This document shows positions 26,497-38,089 of a stretch of 64,000 nucleotides of DNA, piece after piece. The position numbers and the translations under genes are program-made. Each line of letters starts with the position of its first letter. Positions within the stretch are counted from its first letter, which is position 1. The stretch comes from Clostridiales bacterium. GTDB lineage: Bacteria > Bacillota > Clostridia > Christensenellales > Aristaeellaceae. The DNA lies in NCBI GenBank assembly GCA_015056415.1, contig SVGJ01000008.1:1-64000 (forward strand). The letters run 5' to 3'. Under the pieces are notes generated by a model. The model was not told where the DNA came from. It saw nothing but the letters and a program-made list of their open reading frames with translations, and did no database searches.

Positions 26497-28005
26497 ATGC
26501 AAAACGAGGTCGTTTTGTCTATGCGTGGTATCGGCAAATCATTCCCGGGCGTAAGAGCCCTGCACAACGTGGATTTCACCCTCCGCAAGGGCGAGGTCCA
26601 CGCGCTCATGGGCGAAAACGGCGCGGGTAAATCCACCCTGATCAAGGTGCTCACCGGCGTTTACACCAAGGACGCCGGTACCATCCATCTGGACGGCGTG
26701 GAGGGCGAGGTCTCCATCCGCTCCCCCCAGGACGCCCAGAGAGCCGGCATCAGCACCGTGTATCAGGAGATCACGCTTTGCCCCAACCTGACCGTGGCGG
26801 AGAATATGTTCATCGGCCGCAGCAGGAACCCCTTCGTCAGCCGCCGCAATATGGAGAAGCGCGCCGGCAAGCTCCTTCAAAGCCTGGGCATTCCCGCCCG
26901 GCCCAAGCAGCAGCTGGGCAGCTGCTCTCTGGCCGTGCAGCAGATGGTCGCCATCGCCCGCGCGGTGGACATGCAGTGCAAGGTGCTCATCCTGGACGAG
27001 CCTACCTCCTCCCTGGATGACCAGGAGGTGGAGATGCTCTTCGGCCTCATGCGCGACCTGAAGTCCCGCGGCGTGGGCATCATCTTCGTGACCCACTTCC
27101 TGGAGCAGGTCTATGCCGTCAGCGACCGTATCACCGTGCTGCGCAATGGCGAGCTGGTGGGCGAGTATGAGGTGGAAAACCTGCCCCAGGTGGAGCTGGT
27201 CTCCAAGATGATGGGCAAGGAACTGGAGGGCCTGAGCGATCTGGTGCGGGATGATACGCCCGTGGCAGACGACTCCACCCCCGTGTACGAATCCGCCCGC
27301 CTTTCCAGCGCCGCAGGCGTGAATCCCTTTGATTTTGCCATCCGTAAAGGCGAGGTCAACGGCTTCACGGGCCTGCTTGGCTCCGGCCGCAGCGAAAGCG
27401 TGCGCGCCATCTTTGGCGCCGACCGCGTCACCGGCGGCAAGGTCTGGATCGATGGCAAGAAGGTGAAGATCCACAAGCCCATCAACGCCATGAAGCATGG
27501 CATCGGCTACCTGCCCGAGGACCGCAAGGACGACGGCATCATCGCCGACCTTTCCGTGCGTGATAACATCATCCTGGCGCTGCAGGTGCAGAAGGGCTTC
27601 TTCCATCCCTTCTCCAAGGCGGAGGCAGAGGCCTTTGCCGATGAATACATCAAGGCGCTGGAGATCAAGACCGCTTCCTCCGATACGCCCATCAAATCCC
27701 TTTCCGGCGGCAACCAGCAAAAGGTCATCCTGGCCCGGTGGCTGCTCACCCACCCCAAGTACCTGATCCTGGACGAGCCCACCCGCGGCATCGACGTGGG
27801 CACCAAAACGGAGATCCAGCGTCTGGTGCGCAAGCTGGCCGAAGAGGGCATGAGTGTGACCTTCATTTCCTCGGAGATCGAGGAGATGCTGCGCACCTGC
27901 TCCCGCCTGATCGTCATGCGCGACAGGCACATCGTGGGTGAGCTGCGCGGCACCGGACTGACCCAGGACAACGTGATGCGGACGATCGCAGGAGGTGCAG
28001 ACTGA
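26497..28005 (+). CDS. Sugar ABC transporter ATPase, two-domain (YtfR/RbsA-like)
   Basis: The 502-residue protein has two ABC domains. The first has Walker A GENGAGKST, a signature in SLAVQQMVAIARA and Walker B VLILDEPTSSLDD. The second has a degenerate Walker A (GLLGSGRSE), signature LSGGNQQKVILARW and Walker B LILDEPTRGIDVG. This is the CUT2 (monosaccharide) arrangement, in which only the first site is fully hydrolytic. The start at 26497 (MQNEVVLSMRGIGKSF) follows GGAAGGAGGA. The stop shares a base with the next start. It powers the importer with the permeases at 28005 and 29096. Confidence 0.9.
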   Translation: MQNEVVLSMRGIGKSFPGVRALHNVDFTLRKGEVHALMGENGAGKSTLIKVLTGVYTKDAGTIHLDGVEGEVSIRSPQDAQRAGISTVYQEITLCPNLTVAENMFIGRSRNPFVSRRNMEKRAGKLLQSLGIPARPKQQLGSCSLAVQQMVAIARAVDMQCKVLILDEPTSSLDDQEVEMLFGLMRDLKSRGVGIIFVTHFLEQVYAVSDRITVLRNGELVGEYEVENLPQVELVSKMMGKELEGLSDLVRDDTPVADDSTPVYESARLSSAAGVNPFDFAIRKGEVNGFTGLLGSGRSESVRAIFGADRVTGGKVWIDGKKVKIHKPINAMKHGIGYLPEDRKDDGIIADLSVRDNIILALQVQKGFFHPFSKAEAEAFADEYIKALEIKTASSDTPIKSLSGGNQQKVILARWLLTHPKYLILDEPTRGIDVGTKTEIQRLVRKLAEEGMSVTFISSEIEEMLRTCSRLIVMRDRHIVGELRGTGLTQDNVMRTIAGGAD

Positions 28006-29099
28006 TGGCAGACCAGGTGAAAAAATCCTCCGGGTTCTGGAGTAAATATTCGCAGCTGCTTGTGCCGCTGCTCTCCATTCTGATCATTCTCGCATTCAAC
28101 TTTTTCCGCTGCCTCATCATTGGTGATTTCACCTTCTTCTCCATTACCATCACCAACAATAACATCGGCAACAAGGTGCTCACCGGCAACCTGATCTCCA
28201 TCCTCAACGGCGCCAGCGAGCTGGCCATCCTGGCCATGGGCATGACGCTGGTTACCGCAGCCTGCGGCGGACAGGACATCTCCGTGGGCGCGCTGGCAGC
28301 CATCGCGGGCAGCATGTTCGTGAAGGTACTGCGCTCCGGCGAGATCACCATCCTCACGATCCTGGCCGGCTTTGTCGCCTGCTGCGCCGTAGCGATTCTC
28401 TTCGGCGCCTTCAACGGCACGCTGGTCTCCGTTTTCAAGATTCAGCCCATGATCGCCACACTGGTGCTGTTCACCTGCGGCCGCTCCGTGGCCTACTGGA
28501 TCAACGGCGGCGCCACCCCCACCGTGGAAAGCCCGCTGATCACCGCCATCGGCAGCTTCATTCCGGGCATTCCGGTGCCCACCCCGATCCTGATCGTTGT
28601 CCTTACGGGCGTCATTCTGGCGCTGGTGTTCCGCTTCACCACCCTGGGCCTGTATACCCAGGCGGTTGGCATCAACCAGCGCGCCGCCCGCCTCAACGGC
28701 ATCAACACCACCTGGATCAAGCTGCTCAGCTTCATGATCCTGGGCGTATGCTGCGCCATTTCCGGCGTGATCGCCGTGAGCCGCCTGAGCCTCATCAACC
28801 ATGAAACCCTGCTGTTGGACGTGGAAATGGACGCCATTCTGGCTGTGGCCATCGGCGGCAACGCCCTGGGCGGCGGCAAGTTCAAGATTTCCGGCTCCGT
28901 GCTGGGCGCCTATGCCATCCAGGCCCTGACCATCACCCTCTACGCCATGAAGGTCCCCTCCACGGACGTGAAGGCCTACAAGGCCATCGTGATCATCCTG
29001 ATCGTGATCGCCGGCTCGCCCGTGGTGAAGGCCAAGCTCAGTCAGCTGTGGAAGAAGATCGCCGCGGGCAAGGTACGAAAGGAGGCGGCAGCAGGATGA
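28005..29099 (+). CDS. RbsC-type permease 1 (YtfT-like)
   Basis: The 364-residue membrane protein has about ten hydrophobic segments and CUT2 permease motifs: AILAMGMTLVTAACGGQDIS and GALAAIAGS, and later AVAIGGNALGGGKFKISGS. Together with a second, different permease in the same operon it matches the heterodimeric YtfT/YjfF channel, whereas most CUT2 importers have one permease gene. ATG overlaps the ATPase stop codon by one base, and its own stop overlaps the next ATG (ATGA), so expression is tightly coupled. Substrate is likely a furanose sugar (inference). Confidence 0.88.
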   Translation: MADQVKKSSGFWSKYSQLLVPLLSILIILAFNFFRCLIIGDFTFFSITITNNNIGNKVLTGNLISILNGASELAILAMGMTLVTAACGGQDISVGALAAIAGSMFVKVLRSGEITILTILAGFVACCAVAILFGAFNGTLVSVFKIQPMIATLVLFTCGRSVAYWINGGATPTVESPLITAIGSFIPGIPVPTPILIVVLTGVILALVFRFTTLGLYTQAVGINQRAARLNGINTTWIKLLSFMILGVCCAISGVIAVSRLSLINHETLLLDVEMDAILAVAIGGNALGGGKFKISGSVLGAYAIQALTITLYAMKVPSTDVKAYKAIVIILIVIAGSPVVKAKLSQLWKKIAAGKVRKEAAAG

Positions 29100-30169
29100 C
29101 GCGCAACAATGAACTCAGGCGTCGGGAGCCGCTGACCGATACCCAGCTGCTCCTGACGATCACCATCGGCATTTTCTTCACCATGTATTTTGCCGCCATG
29201 CTGATCTGGGGCGGCGGCTTCCTGCGCTGGCAGCAGGTCTTCGACATGCTGAACAACAACGCAGCCCTGATCATCGTGGCCTGCGGCCTGACCATCGTGA
29301 TGATCGGCGGCGGCATCGATATCTCCGTAGGCGGCGTCACGGCCCTGGTGGTCATGAGCTGCATCGTCCACATGAACAACGGCGGAAGCATCTTCACCGC
29401 AGCGCTGCTGGCGCTGGGCATCGGCCTTTGCTTCGGCCTGGCCCATGGCTTCCTGATCTCCTACCTGGAGATCCAGCCCTTCATCATCACCCTGGCGGGC
29501 ATGTTCTTTGCAAGAGGCATGACCACCATCGTCTCTCTGGAGCCCCAGAAAATCGCCCATGAAGGCTTCAAGCAGCTGATGGACACCAAGATCGAGATCC
29601 CCTGGCTGGGCTATATAGCCAAAAAGGGCAACCTGATCCCCGCCCGTATGGAGATCGGCGTGGTGATTGCCCTGGTCCTCGTGCTGGTGGTATTCCTGGT
29701 ACTGCGGTTCACCCGCCTGGGCCGCAATTTCTACGCCATGGGCGGCAACAGCCAATCTGCCCTGATGCTGGGCGTGAACGTAAAACGCACCCGCTTCTAT
29801 TCCTACCTGATCAGCGGCGTGCTTTCCGGCATCGCGGGCTTCGTGTTCATGATGCACACCGGCGCGGGCAACGCGACCAATGCCGCCGGCGCAGAAATGA
29901 ACGCCATCGCCTCGGCCATCATTGGCGGCACGCTGCTCTCCGGCGGCGTGGGCAACGTGATCGGCACGCTGTTCGGCACCCTCACGCTGACCACCATCAA
30001 GGCCATCGTGACCACCTCCGGCCTGCGCGATCCCTGGTGGCAATCCATCACCACCGGCGCGATGCTGTGCTTCTTCATCCTGCTGCAGAGCCTGGTGCTC
30101 TCCATCCGCAGCAAGCGCCGCGTGAAAAAGACGTCCCCCCAGCCGGCGCCGGCCGAGAATACGCAATGA
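29096..30169 (+). CDS. yjfF: RbsC-type permease 2 (YjfF-like)
   Basis: The 357-residue permease of the CUT2 family begins with a basic lead (MTRNNELRRREPLTDTQLLL). The core motifs are IVMIGGGIDISVGGVTAL, FIITLAGMFFARGMTTI (with the YjfF-like pause around IVSLEPQKIAHEGF) and FYAMGGNSQSALMLGVNV. The start at 29096 has GGAGG 10 bases upstream and overlaps the previous stop by four bases; a longer upstream frame is not needed. It is the last gene of the operon, followed by a weak terminator. It pairs with the 28005 permease. Confidence 0.87.
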   Translation: MTRNNELRRREPLTDTQLLLTITIGIFFTMYFAAMLIWGGGFLRWQQVFDMLNNNAALIIVACGLTIVMIGGGIDISVGGVTALVVMSCIVHMNNGGSIFTAALLALGIGLCFGLAHGFLISYLEIQPFIITLAGMFFARGMTTIVSLEPQKIAHEGFKQLMDTKIEIPWLGYIAKKGNLIPARMEIGVVIALVLVLVVFLVLRFTRLGRNFYAMGGNSQSALMLGVNVKRTRFYSYLISGVLSGIAGFVFMMHTGAGNATNAAGAEMNAIASAIIGGTLLSGGVGNVIGTLFGTLTLTTIKAIVTTSGLRDPWWQSITTGAMLCFFILLQSLVLSIRSKRRVKKTSPQPAPAENTQ

Positions 30170-30185
30170 TCCACTGTATGACCCC

Positions 30186-30219
30186 ACAGGGCTGTCGCAG
30201 AAGAGCGGCGGCCCTGTTT
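30186..30219 (+). terminator. Terminator of the YtfQRT-YjfF-like operon
   Basis: The stem ACAGGGC / GCCCTGT, extended by imperfect pairs, is followed by TTTC. It lies 17 bases after the stop codon. Confidence 0.55.
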
Positions 30220-30294
30220 CATTGCCGGGCGGATCACCTCTATGCTGCAAATCGTCCCAAAAAAGCTATGAAATGACGCTTGTCCGCCCCGCCG

Positions 30295-30329
30295 GCGCGA
30301 TTGACTCCCTTTTCTCCCCAATGTATAAT
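30295..30329 (+). promoter_or_regulatory. Promoter of the GH51 operon with shared upstream element
   Basis: TTGACT (30301-30306), 17-bp spacer, perfect TATAAT (30324-30329). The -35 lies within GCGCGATTGACTCC, which also surrounds the -35 of the GH2 operon promoter at 34977-35010. Confidence 0.75.
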
Positions 30330-30385
30330 AAAGGCATCAGTGGTGTTGACCCGGATCGTTCACAACGCAACAGAAGAGGTGTCTG

Positions 30386-31999
30386 ATGATGAAAAAGGCC
30401 AAGCTTACCCTCCATCCCACCTATCAGATCGGCGATATTTCCAAGCGACTGTTCGGCGCCTTTCTGGAGCCCATCGGCTCCATGGTCAACGGCAGCATGT
30501 ACAACCCCAAGCACCCCACCGCGGACGAACAGGGCTTCCGGCAGGATTTCATCCAGGGGCTGAAGGAGGCCGAGCTGCCCTGCGTGCGTATGCCCGGCGG
30601 CAACTTTGTTTCCGGCTGGAGCTGGAAGGACTCCATCGGCCCCATGGCCCAGCGCAAGGCCCGGCTGGATCCGGCCTGGTTCCAGTACATCCCCAACGAT
30701 GTGGGCCACGATGAGTACCTGCAGTGGGCCGAAAAGTGCGGCGCTGAAGCCCTGTATACCATCAACCTGGGCACTGGTACCATCCAGGACGCCATGGATA
30801 TTGTGGAATACACCAATTTTGAGGGCGGCACCTACTGGTCTGACCTGCGCAAGCAAAACGGCCACGAAAAGCCCTACGGCGTGAAGACCTGGTACCTGGG
30901 CAACGAAATGGACGGCCCCTGGCAGATCGCCTCCTACGAGCGGGATCCCAAGGCCTATGGCGTCCTGGCCCACGAGGTCTCCAAGGTGATGAAGTGGATC
31001 GACCCCACCATCGAGACCGTGGCCTGCGTGTCCTCCTCCCCCTTCCTGAACCACTACCCCGATTGGGATCAGCAGGTGCTGCAGGAGTGCTATGAAACCG
31101 TGGACTACATCTCGCTGCACCACTATCACTCCGCGCCTCCCGGCAATGTGCCGGCGCTGATGGCCGGCTCCCAGGCCTTTGAGGATTACATCAACACCGA
31201 GATCGCCCTGTGCGACCTGATCAAGACCCGCCAGCGCGTCAAGAAAACCATGATGCTCTCGCTGGATGAGTACGCCTGCTCCTACCGGCCCGCCAACGGC
31301 GCGCGCCTGGGCACGGGCGGCCGCCAGCCCGCCATGGGCTTCCTGGGGTTGGATCCCAACCGCAAGTACATCCGCCACGACCCGGACGATTGGTCCACCC
31401 GCCGCGCCTTCCCCAAGGCTGGCGAAATGCCCCGGACGCTGGCCAGCGCCTCGGTGATGCTCACCATGCTGCGCCATGCCGACCGCATCAAGATCGGCTG
31501 CGCCACCAGCGGCCTTGCTCAGCTGTGCGCCACCGACAGGGAACATGCCTGGAAGAGCGCCGCCTACTACCCCTTCACCCAATTGATCCGCTACGCCCGG
31601 GGCGTGTCCCTGCGGCCGGTGGTGGAATGCGAGACCTTCGATGTGGAGGGCTACGCCATCGACGATATGAACCAGTACGGCGGCTTTGAGAACGTGCCCT
31701 ACATCCAGGCCGCCGCCGCCCTGAATGAAGCATCGGGCGAAATGACCGTGTTCGTCATCAACGCCGATGAGCACGACCAGCACGAGCTGGAGCTGGATGT
31801 TCAGGGCTTTGCCGGCTGGCGCTTCGCGGAGCACGTGACCATGTTCACCGAGGATCCCGAGGCCTTTAACGACCATGAGCACCCCGACGCCATCATACCC
31901 GCCAGGGTCGAAGGCACCACCTGCCAGGAGGGCGTCCTTCGCGCCGCGCTGCAGCCGCTTTCCTGGAATATGTTCCGCTTTGTGGCCAACGCCGAATAA
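30386..31999 (+). CDS. GH51 alpha-L-arabinofuranosidase
   Basis: The 537-residue protein has no signal peptide and is cytoplasmic. It has the GH51 N-terminal RLFGAFLEPIGSMVNG and the CVRMPGGNFVSGW loop. Acid/base Glu174 lies in WYLGNEMDGPWQ and nucleophile Glu295 in LSLDEYACSYRP. The C-terminal beta-sandwich ends LQPLSWNMFRFV. It removes arabinofuranose from arabino-oligosaccharides of pectin or arabinoxylan. AGAGGTG precedes the start (ATGATG; the first is taken). It is first in an operon with an esterase (12-base gap), and it lies downstream of a furanose-type importer. The shared promoter element suggests co-regulation with the GH2/GH29 operon. Confidence 0.93.
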   Translation: MMKKAKLTLHPTYQIGDISKRLFGAFLEPIGSMVNGSMYNPKHPTADEQGFRQDFIQGLKEAELPCVRMPGGNFVSGWSWKDSIGPMAQRKARLDPAWFQYIPNDVGHDEYLQWAEKCGAEALYTINLGTGTIQDAMDIVEYTNFEGGTYWSDLRKQNGHEKPYGVKTWYLGNEMDGPWQIASYERDPKAYGVLAHEVSKVMKWIDPTIETVACVSSSPFLNHYPDWDQQVLQECYETVDYISLHHYHSAPPGNVPALMAGSQAFEDYINTEIALCDLIKTRQRVKKTMMLSLDEYACSYRPANGARLGTGGRQPAMGFLGLDPNRKYIRHDPDDWSTRRAFPKAGEMPRTLASASVMLTMLRHADRIKIGCATSGLAQLCATDREHAWKSAAYYPFTQLIRYARGVSLRPVVECETFDVEGYAIDDMNQYGGFENVPYIQAAAALNEASGEMTVFVINADEHDQHELELDVQGFAGWRFAEHVTMFTEDPEAFNDHEHPDAIIPARVEGTTCQEGVLRAALQPLSWNMFRFVANAE

Positions 32000-32011
32000 G
32001 GAGAGATCATC

Positions 32012-33607
32012 ATGGGCATGAAAGAATTCCCCATCATCACAACCATCGGCGGCGTCCGGTGCTGGAGCCACGCCTTTGATTCCTTCCGGGTCAAGGTGAT
32101 CGTCCCCCAGGGCGCGCCGCTGGCGGATATCGTGAATTTCGGCTTCAACGCGCCGTATCTGCTCATCTTTGAGGAGCAGGAGCTGTCCCTGCAGGAGGCC
32201 GCAGCCTACGCCGACGCGAAGGGTTTCACCGGCATCGCGGCAGAATACTCCGGCAGCGTGGTCTTTGTCCATCCCACCTGCCATGGCGGCTGGGACGAGG
32301 CCGACGAGACCCTCTTCACCGACCTGATCGCCGAATCCCGCATCCATCAGTATCACCGGGACGGCGTGGTCACCAGTAAGGATCGCTTTACCGGCCAGTG
32401 GGGCGATTGCTTCATCCGGGGCGCGATCTTCCGCACCCACCTGTTCGGCCGGGGCAAGGCCGCCGATTACATCGCCCGTCATTGCCTGAAGACCCTGAAC
32501 GGACTGTATCTGTGGGGCCCTGGCGAGATCACCCCCACCACCGCCACGCTGGAGAACCTCTCTGTGGCTCCCGATGTGCAGCGCCGGGATATCCCCATCG
32601 TTTCCGTTGGCAACAGCGCCGAGATCAACACTTCCCTGCGCAGCGCCTGCGACCACCTGCTGGTGCAGGAATCGCCGGACGTTCCCGCCGCCTTCCATGG
32701 CTTCCTGCGGGGCTGCAAGCGCTGGTGCGGCGTCCTCTCCATCGAGCCCACCATGGCCGAGCAGGGCATGGTAGAGGAGCCTGCCTGCGCCGTTGTGCCC
32801 GTATCGCCCGATAACCGCGGCGACGACAAGGATGAAACGGAGCACCGCATCGGCTACATCGCCTATTACAAAAAAGGCCTGCTGGACAACGGCCCCGTGC
32901 CGCTGGTGCTGGTCTTCCACGGCGGCGGCGATTCCGCGCTGCACATGGCCCATGTGTCCGGCTGGTATCGTGTGGCCCAGCGCAACGGCTTCCTGCTGGT
33001 GTGCCTGGAGAACCACCTGAACAGCACCGCCACCGAGACCATCGCCCTGATCGAAAGGCTGAAGGAAAAGTACCCCATCGATGAGAAGCGCATCTACGCC
33101 AGCGGCTTCTCCATGGGCGGCATCAAGACCTGGGATATGTATCAGGAATACCCGCAGGTATTCGCTGCCCTGGCTCCCATGGGCGCGACGGTGGAGGTCG
33201 GCTCCAACGTGTATTTCCACCCGGTGGACAAGGAGATCAACCGCGCCACGCCTGTGCCGCTGTTCTACTCCGGCGGCGAGATCACCCCTCTGCCGGAACT
33301 GCCCTTCCAGGCTGAAAAGTGCTGCGACCGCATGCGCTATGTGTTTGAGGTCAACCAGCTCAAAACGCCCTATGACGCGGATTTTGCCAACAAAGACGCC
33401 TGGCCCGAGCCCATCTGGGGCCTCAGCGGCGACCGGGTGGAGCGCCTGAACGATCCCTCCCGGGGCAGCGTGCTGACCATCAACTACTTCACCAGCGCCG
33501 ATGGCGTGGAGCGCACCGCCTTTGCCAGCGTCAGCGGCCAGGGCCACGAGTGCCGCGAACACACCTGCGAGCACGCATGGCGCTTCATGTCCCGCTTCAC
33601 ACGGTAA
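32012..33607 (+). CDS. Alpha/beta-hydrolase esterase, possibly feruloyl-type, with unknown N-terminal half
   Basis: The product is 531 residues. Residues 1-280 form a domain I cannot name, starting MGMKEFPIITTIGGVRCWSH. They contain several internal beta segments and may themselves be a lid or binding part. The C-terminal half is an alpha/beta hydrolase with oxyanion motif LVFHGGGDSA and nucleophile Ser367 in GFSMGG. The likely His is in GQGHECREHT. This resembles PHB-depolymerase-like/CE1 esterases, which include feruloyl and acetyl esterases. There is no signal peptide. Co-transcription with the GH51 gene suggests removal of ester groups from arabinosyl side chains (inference). AAGGAGAG precedes the start. 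A perfect terminator follows. Confidence 0.75.
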   Translation: MGMKEFPIITTIGGVRCWSHAFDSFRVKVIVPQGAPLADIVNFGFNAPYLLIFEEQELSLQEAAAYADAKGFTGIAAEYSGSVVFVHPTCHGGWDEADETLFTDLIAESRIHQYHRDGVVTSKDRFTGQWGDCFIRGAIFRTHLFGRGKAADYIARHCLKTLNGLYLWGPGEITPTTATLENLSVAPDVQRRDIPIVSVGNSAEINTSLRSACDHLLVQESPDVPAAFHGFLRGCKRWCGVLSIEPTMAEQGMVEEPACAVVPVSPDNRGDDKDETEHRIGYIAYYKKGLLDNGPVPLVLVFHGGGDSALHMAHVSGWYRVAQRNGFLLVCLENHLNSTATETIALIERLKEKYPIDEKRIYASGFSMGGIKTWDMYQEYPQVFAALAPMGATVEVGSNVYFHPVDKEINRATPVPLFYSGGEITPLPELPFQAEKCCDRMRYVFEVNQLKTPYDADFANKDAWPEPIWGLSGDRVERLNDPSRGSVLTINYFTSADGVERTAFASVSGQGHECREHTCEHAWRFMSRFTR

Positions 33608-33664
33608 CAGCAAAGAACGGCTTCCCTGATGGGGAGATTCTTAAGGAACAATTTATCCGGTAAC

Positions 33665-33703
33665 AAGCAAACGAGCATCCGAACGCCGGATGCTCGTTTG
33701 CTT
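33665..33703 (+). terminator. Terminator of the GH51/esterase operon
   Basis: The 17-bp stem AAGCAAACGAGCATCCG / CGGATGCTCGTTTGCTT has a five-base loop. Confidence 0.85.
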
Positions 33704-33718
33704 ATGTGCTTATGTGAA

Positions 33719-33767
33719 CGCAATGCACCGGAACGGTGCGTATAATTGCGCCCTCCTGAGAGGGAGG
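33719..33767. repeat. Nested inverted repeats at the left edge of an AT-rich segment
   Basis: CGCAATGCACCG / CGGTGC..ATTGCG (33719-33750) contains TATAAT on the plus strand, and CCCTCC / GGAGGG follows (33751-33768). The rest of the gene-free stretch 33704-33872 is AT-rich and holds no open frame I would call. The stretch may be a remnant of the event that brought in the next gene. Confidence 0.4.
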
Positions 33768-33872
33768 GAATCCGTTTTCGTTTGCTAAATAAATTGGAAT
33801 TTATCACGCCATAAAACTGAAAGTTTTTGTTCCTACCAATCACACTTCATGATAGCGTGTACAGTACTTCTT

Positions 33873-34817
33873 TTAATCCTTTTCCATAATGCTGTCAACC
33901 ATATATTTTTCTTTCCTGCTGTGAGTAAACTCATACGCGACTTTCATATTGGTAATCAGCTGCCGGCACTCTTCAAGACTTTCTCCGTTTGCAAGTTCCT
34001 CTCTGAAAAGCCAAATGACCGTTTCAATATACAAACAGCGCAATAAAATCTCACAAGGAATACCTACACCGTCACCAAGCTTTTGTACGAAATCAATTAT
34101 GGCCTCCTTTGGCTCTGAGGTCAAATCATCTCTGAACTCATCAAGTATAAATCTCGATAAATCAAATACAGGGTCGCCTATTACTCCCTTAGGGTCAGTA
34201 ACCGTATAACCTCCATTTCCGTTCTTAAGTATATTCTCATGGTGTAAATCACCGTGCAGCAGAAGATTGCGAGAATACTTTTTGCATATATCTGTAAGCA
34301 TTCGCTCTGCACTGTCAAGATACCGATACAGTTCTTCACAATCCTCACGATTTTTCGTGCCTTCTTTACCAGCTTCAAACCATTCGGTGTATGTAGGGAA
34401 TGTACCATCGGGCAAGTCAGTCTTGTGCAGTCCTTTGAATATTCCGCCTGCAATCTTAATACGTTCGTTTCGGGGAGCACTTTCATATAAAGTATGGGCA
34501 GGTACAATTCGTTCCATTATGTATGCCTCATCTTCAAATGAATACTCATAAAGTTTGCAGAAATTCTCACCTTGAAACAATTTCAATGCCAGTATTTCAT
34601 TATCAAAACCATTGTCAATACGTATTTTGAGGATAACCTTACCGTATCGTTTTGAAACCGCATAGAAAATCAGGTTGTTATTGGAAAGCTCCGACTTAAA
34701 TTCTATTTCAGACAGTTCCCATTGCTTTTTGTATCTCTCTACAATACTGATTCGTTCGTTATAGCTTTCTGTTCCCAACTTTTTTATAAATCGTTCCGCT
34801 TGAATATCGGTCAACAA
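33873..34817 (-). CDS. Aminoglycoside/streptomycin-type phosphotransferase (APH(6)-like)
   Basis: The 314-residue kinase-fold protein has Brenner motif LLLHGDLHHENIL and Mg-binding TVTDPKGVIGDPVFDLSRF. These are the signature of the streptomycin 6-kinase/hydroxyurea phosphotransferase group. The N-terminal lobe has VSKRYGKVILKIRIDNG. It should phosphorylate a small hydroxyl compound such as an aminoglycoside using ATP; the actual drug is unproven. Its base composition is strikingly AT-rich beside neighbours of high GC, and its codon use is very different, so it was acquired recently. The best start is TTG at 34817 with AGAGG upstream; no in-frame ATG exists nearby. It is a single gene without a mobile element at its edges. 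Confidence 0.82.
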   Translation of the reverse strand: MLTDIQAERFIKKLGTESYNERISIVERYKKQWELSEIEFKSELSNNNLIFYAVSKRYGKVILKIRIDNGFDNEILALKLFQGENFCKLYEYSFEDEAYIMERIVPAHTLYESAPRNERIKIAGGIFKGLHKTDLPDGTFPTYTEWFEAGKEGTKNREDCEELYRYLDSAERMLTDICKKYSRNLLLHGDLHHENILKNGNGGYTVTDPKGVIGDPVFDLSRFILDEFRDDLTSEPKEAIIDFVQKLGDGVGIPCEILLRCLYIETVIWLFREELANGESLEECRQLITNMKVAYEFTHSRKEKYMVDSIMEKD

Positions 34818-34976
34818 TTTGAATCAACCTCTCTATAGTTTGTCAAATTCCAGTTGATCGCTTTCATTCTATCACAGCAGCACAAGAAACAGCAAGCTCT
34901 GGCGGGAAGCCGTTCTTTGCTTTGCAGGCGAAACCATTGCCCGTCCGGAAAAACAGAAGCGCGGGGATCGCCTGTG

Positions 34977-38087
<3,111 letters not shown>

Positions 38088-38089
38088 GC

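Noticed and set aside
30266..33613. Long antisense open frame opposite the GH51 and esterase genes
   Set aside because: The plus strand has two well-matched enzymes with ribosome sites, a promoter and a terminator. The antisense frame is low-complexity (Gly, Ala, His, Val) and arises from GC-rich third codon positions.
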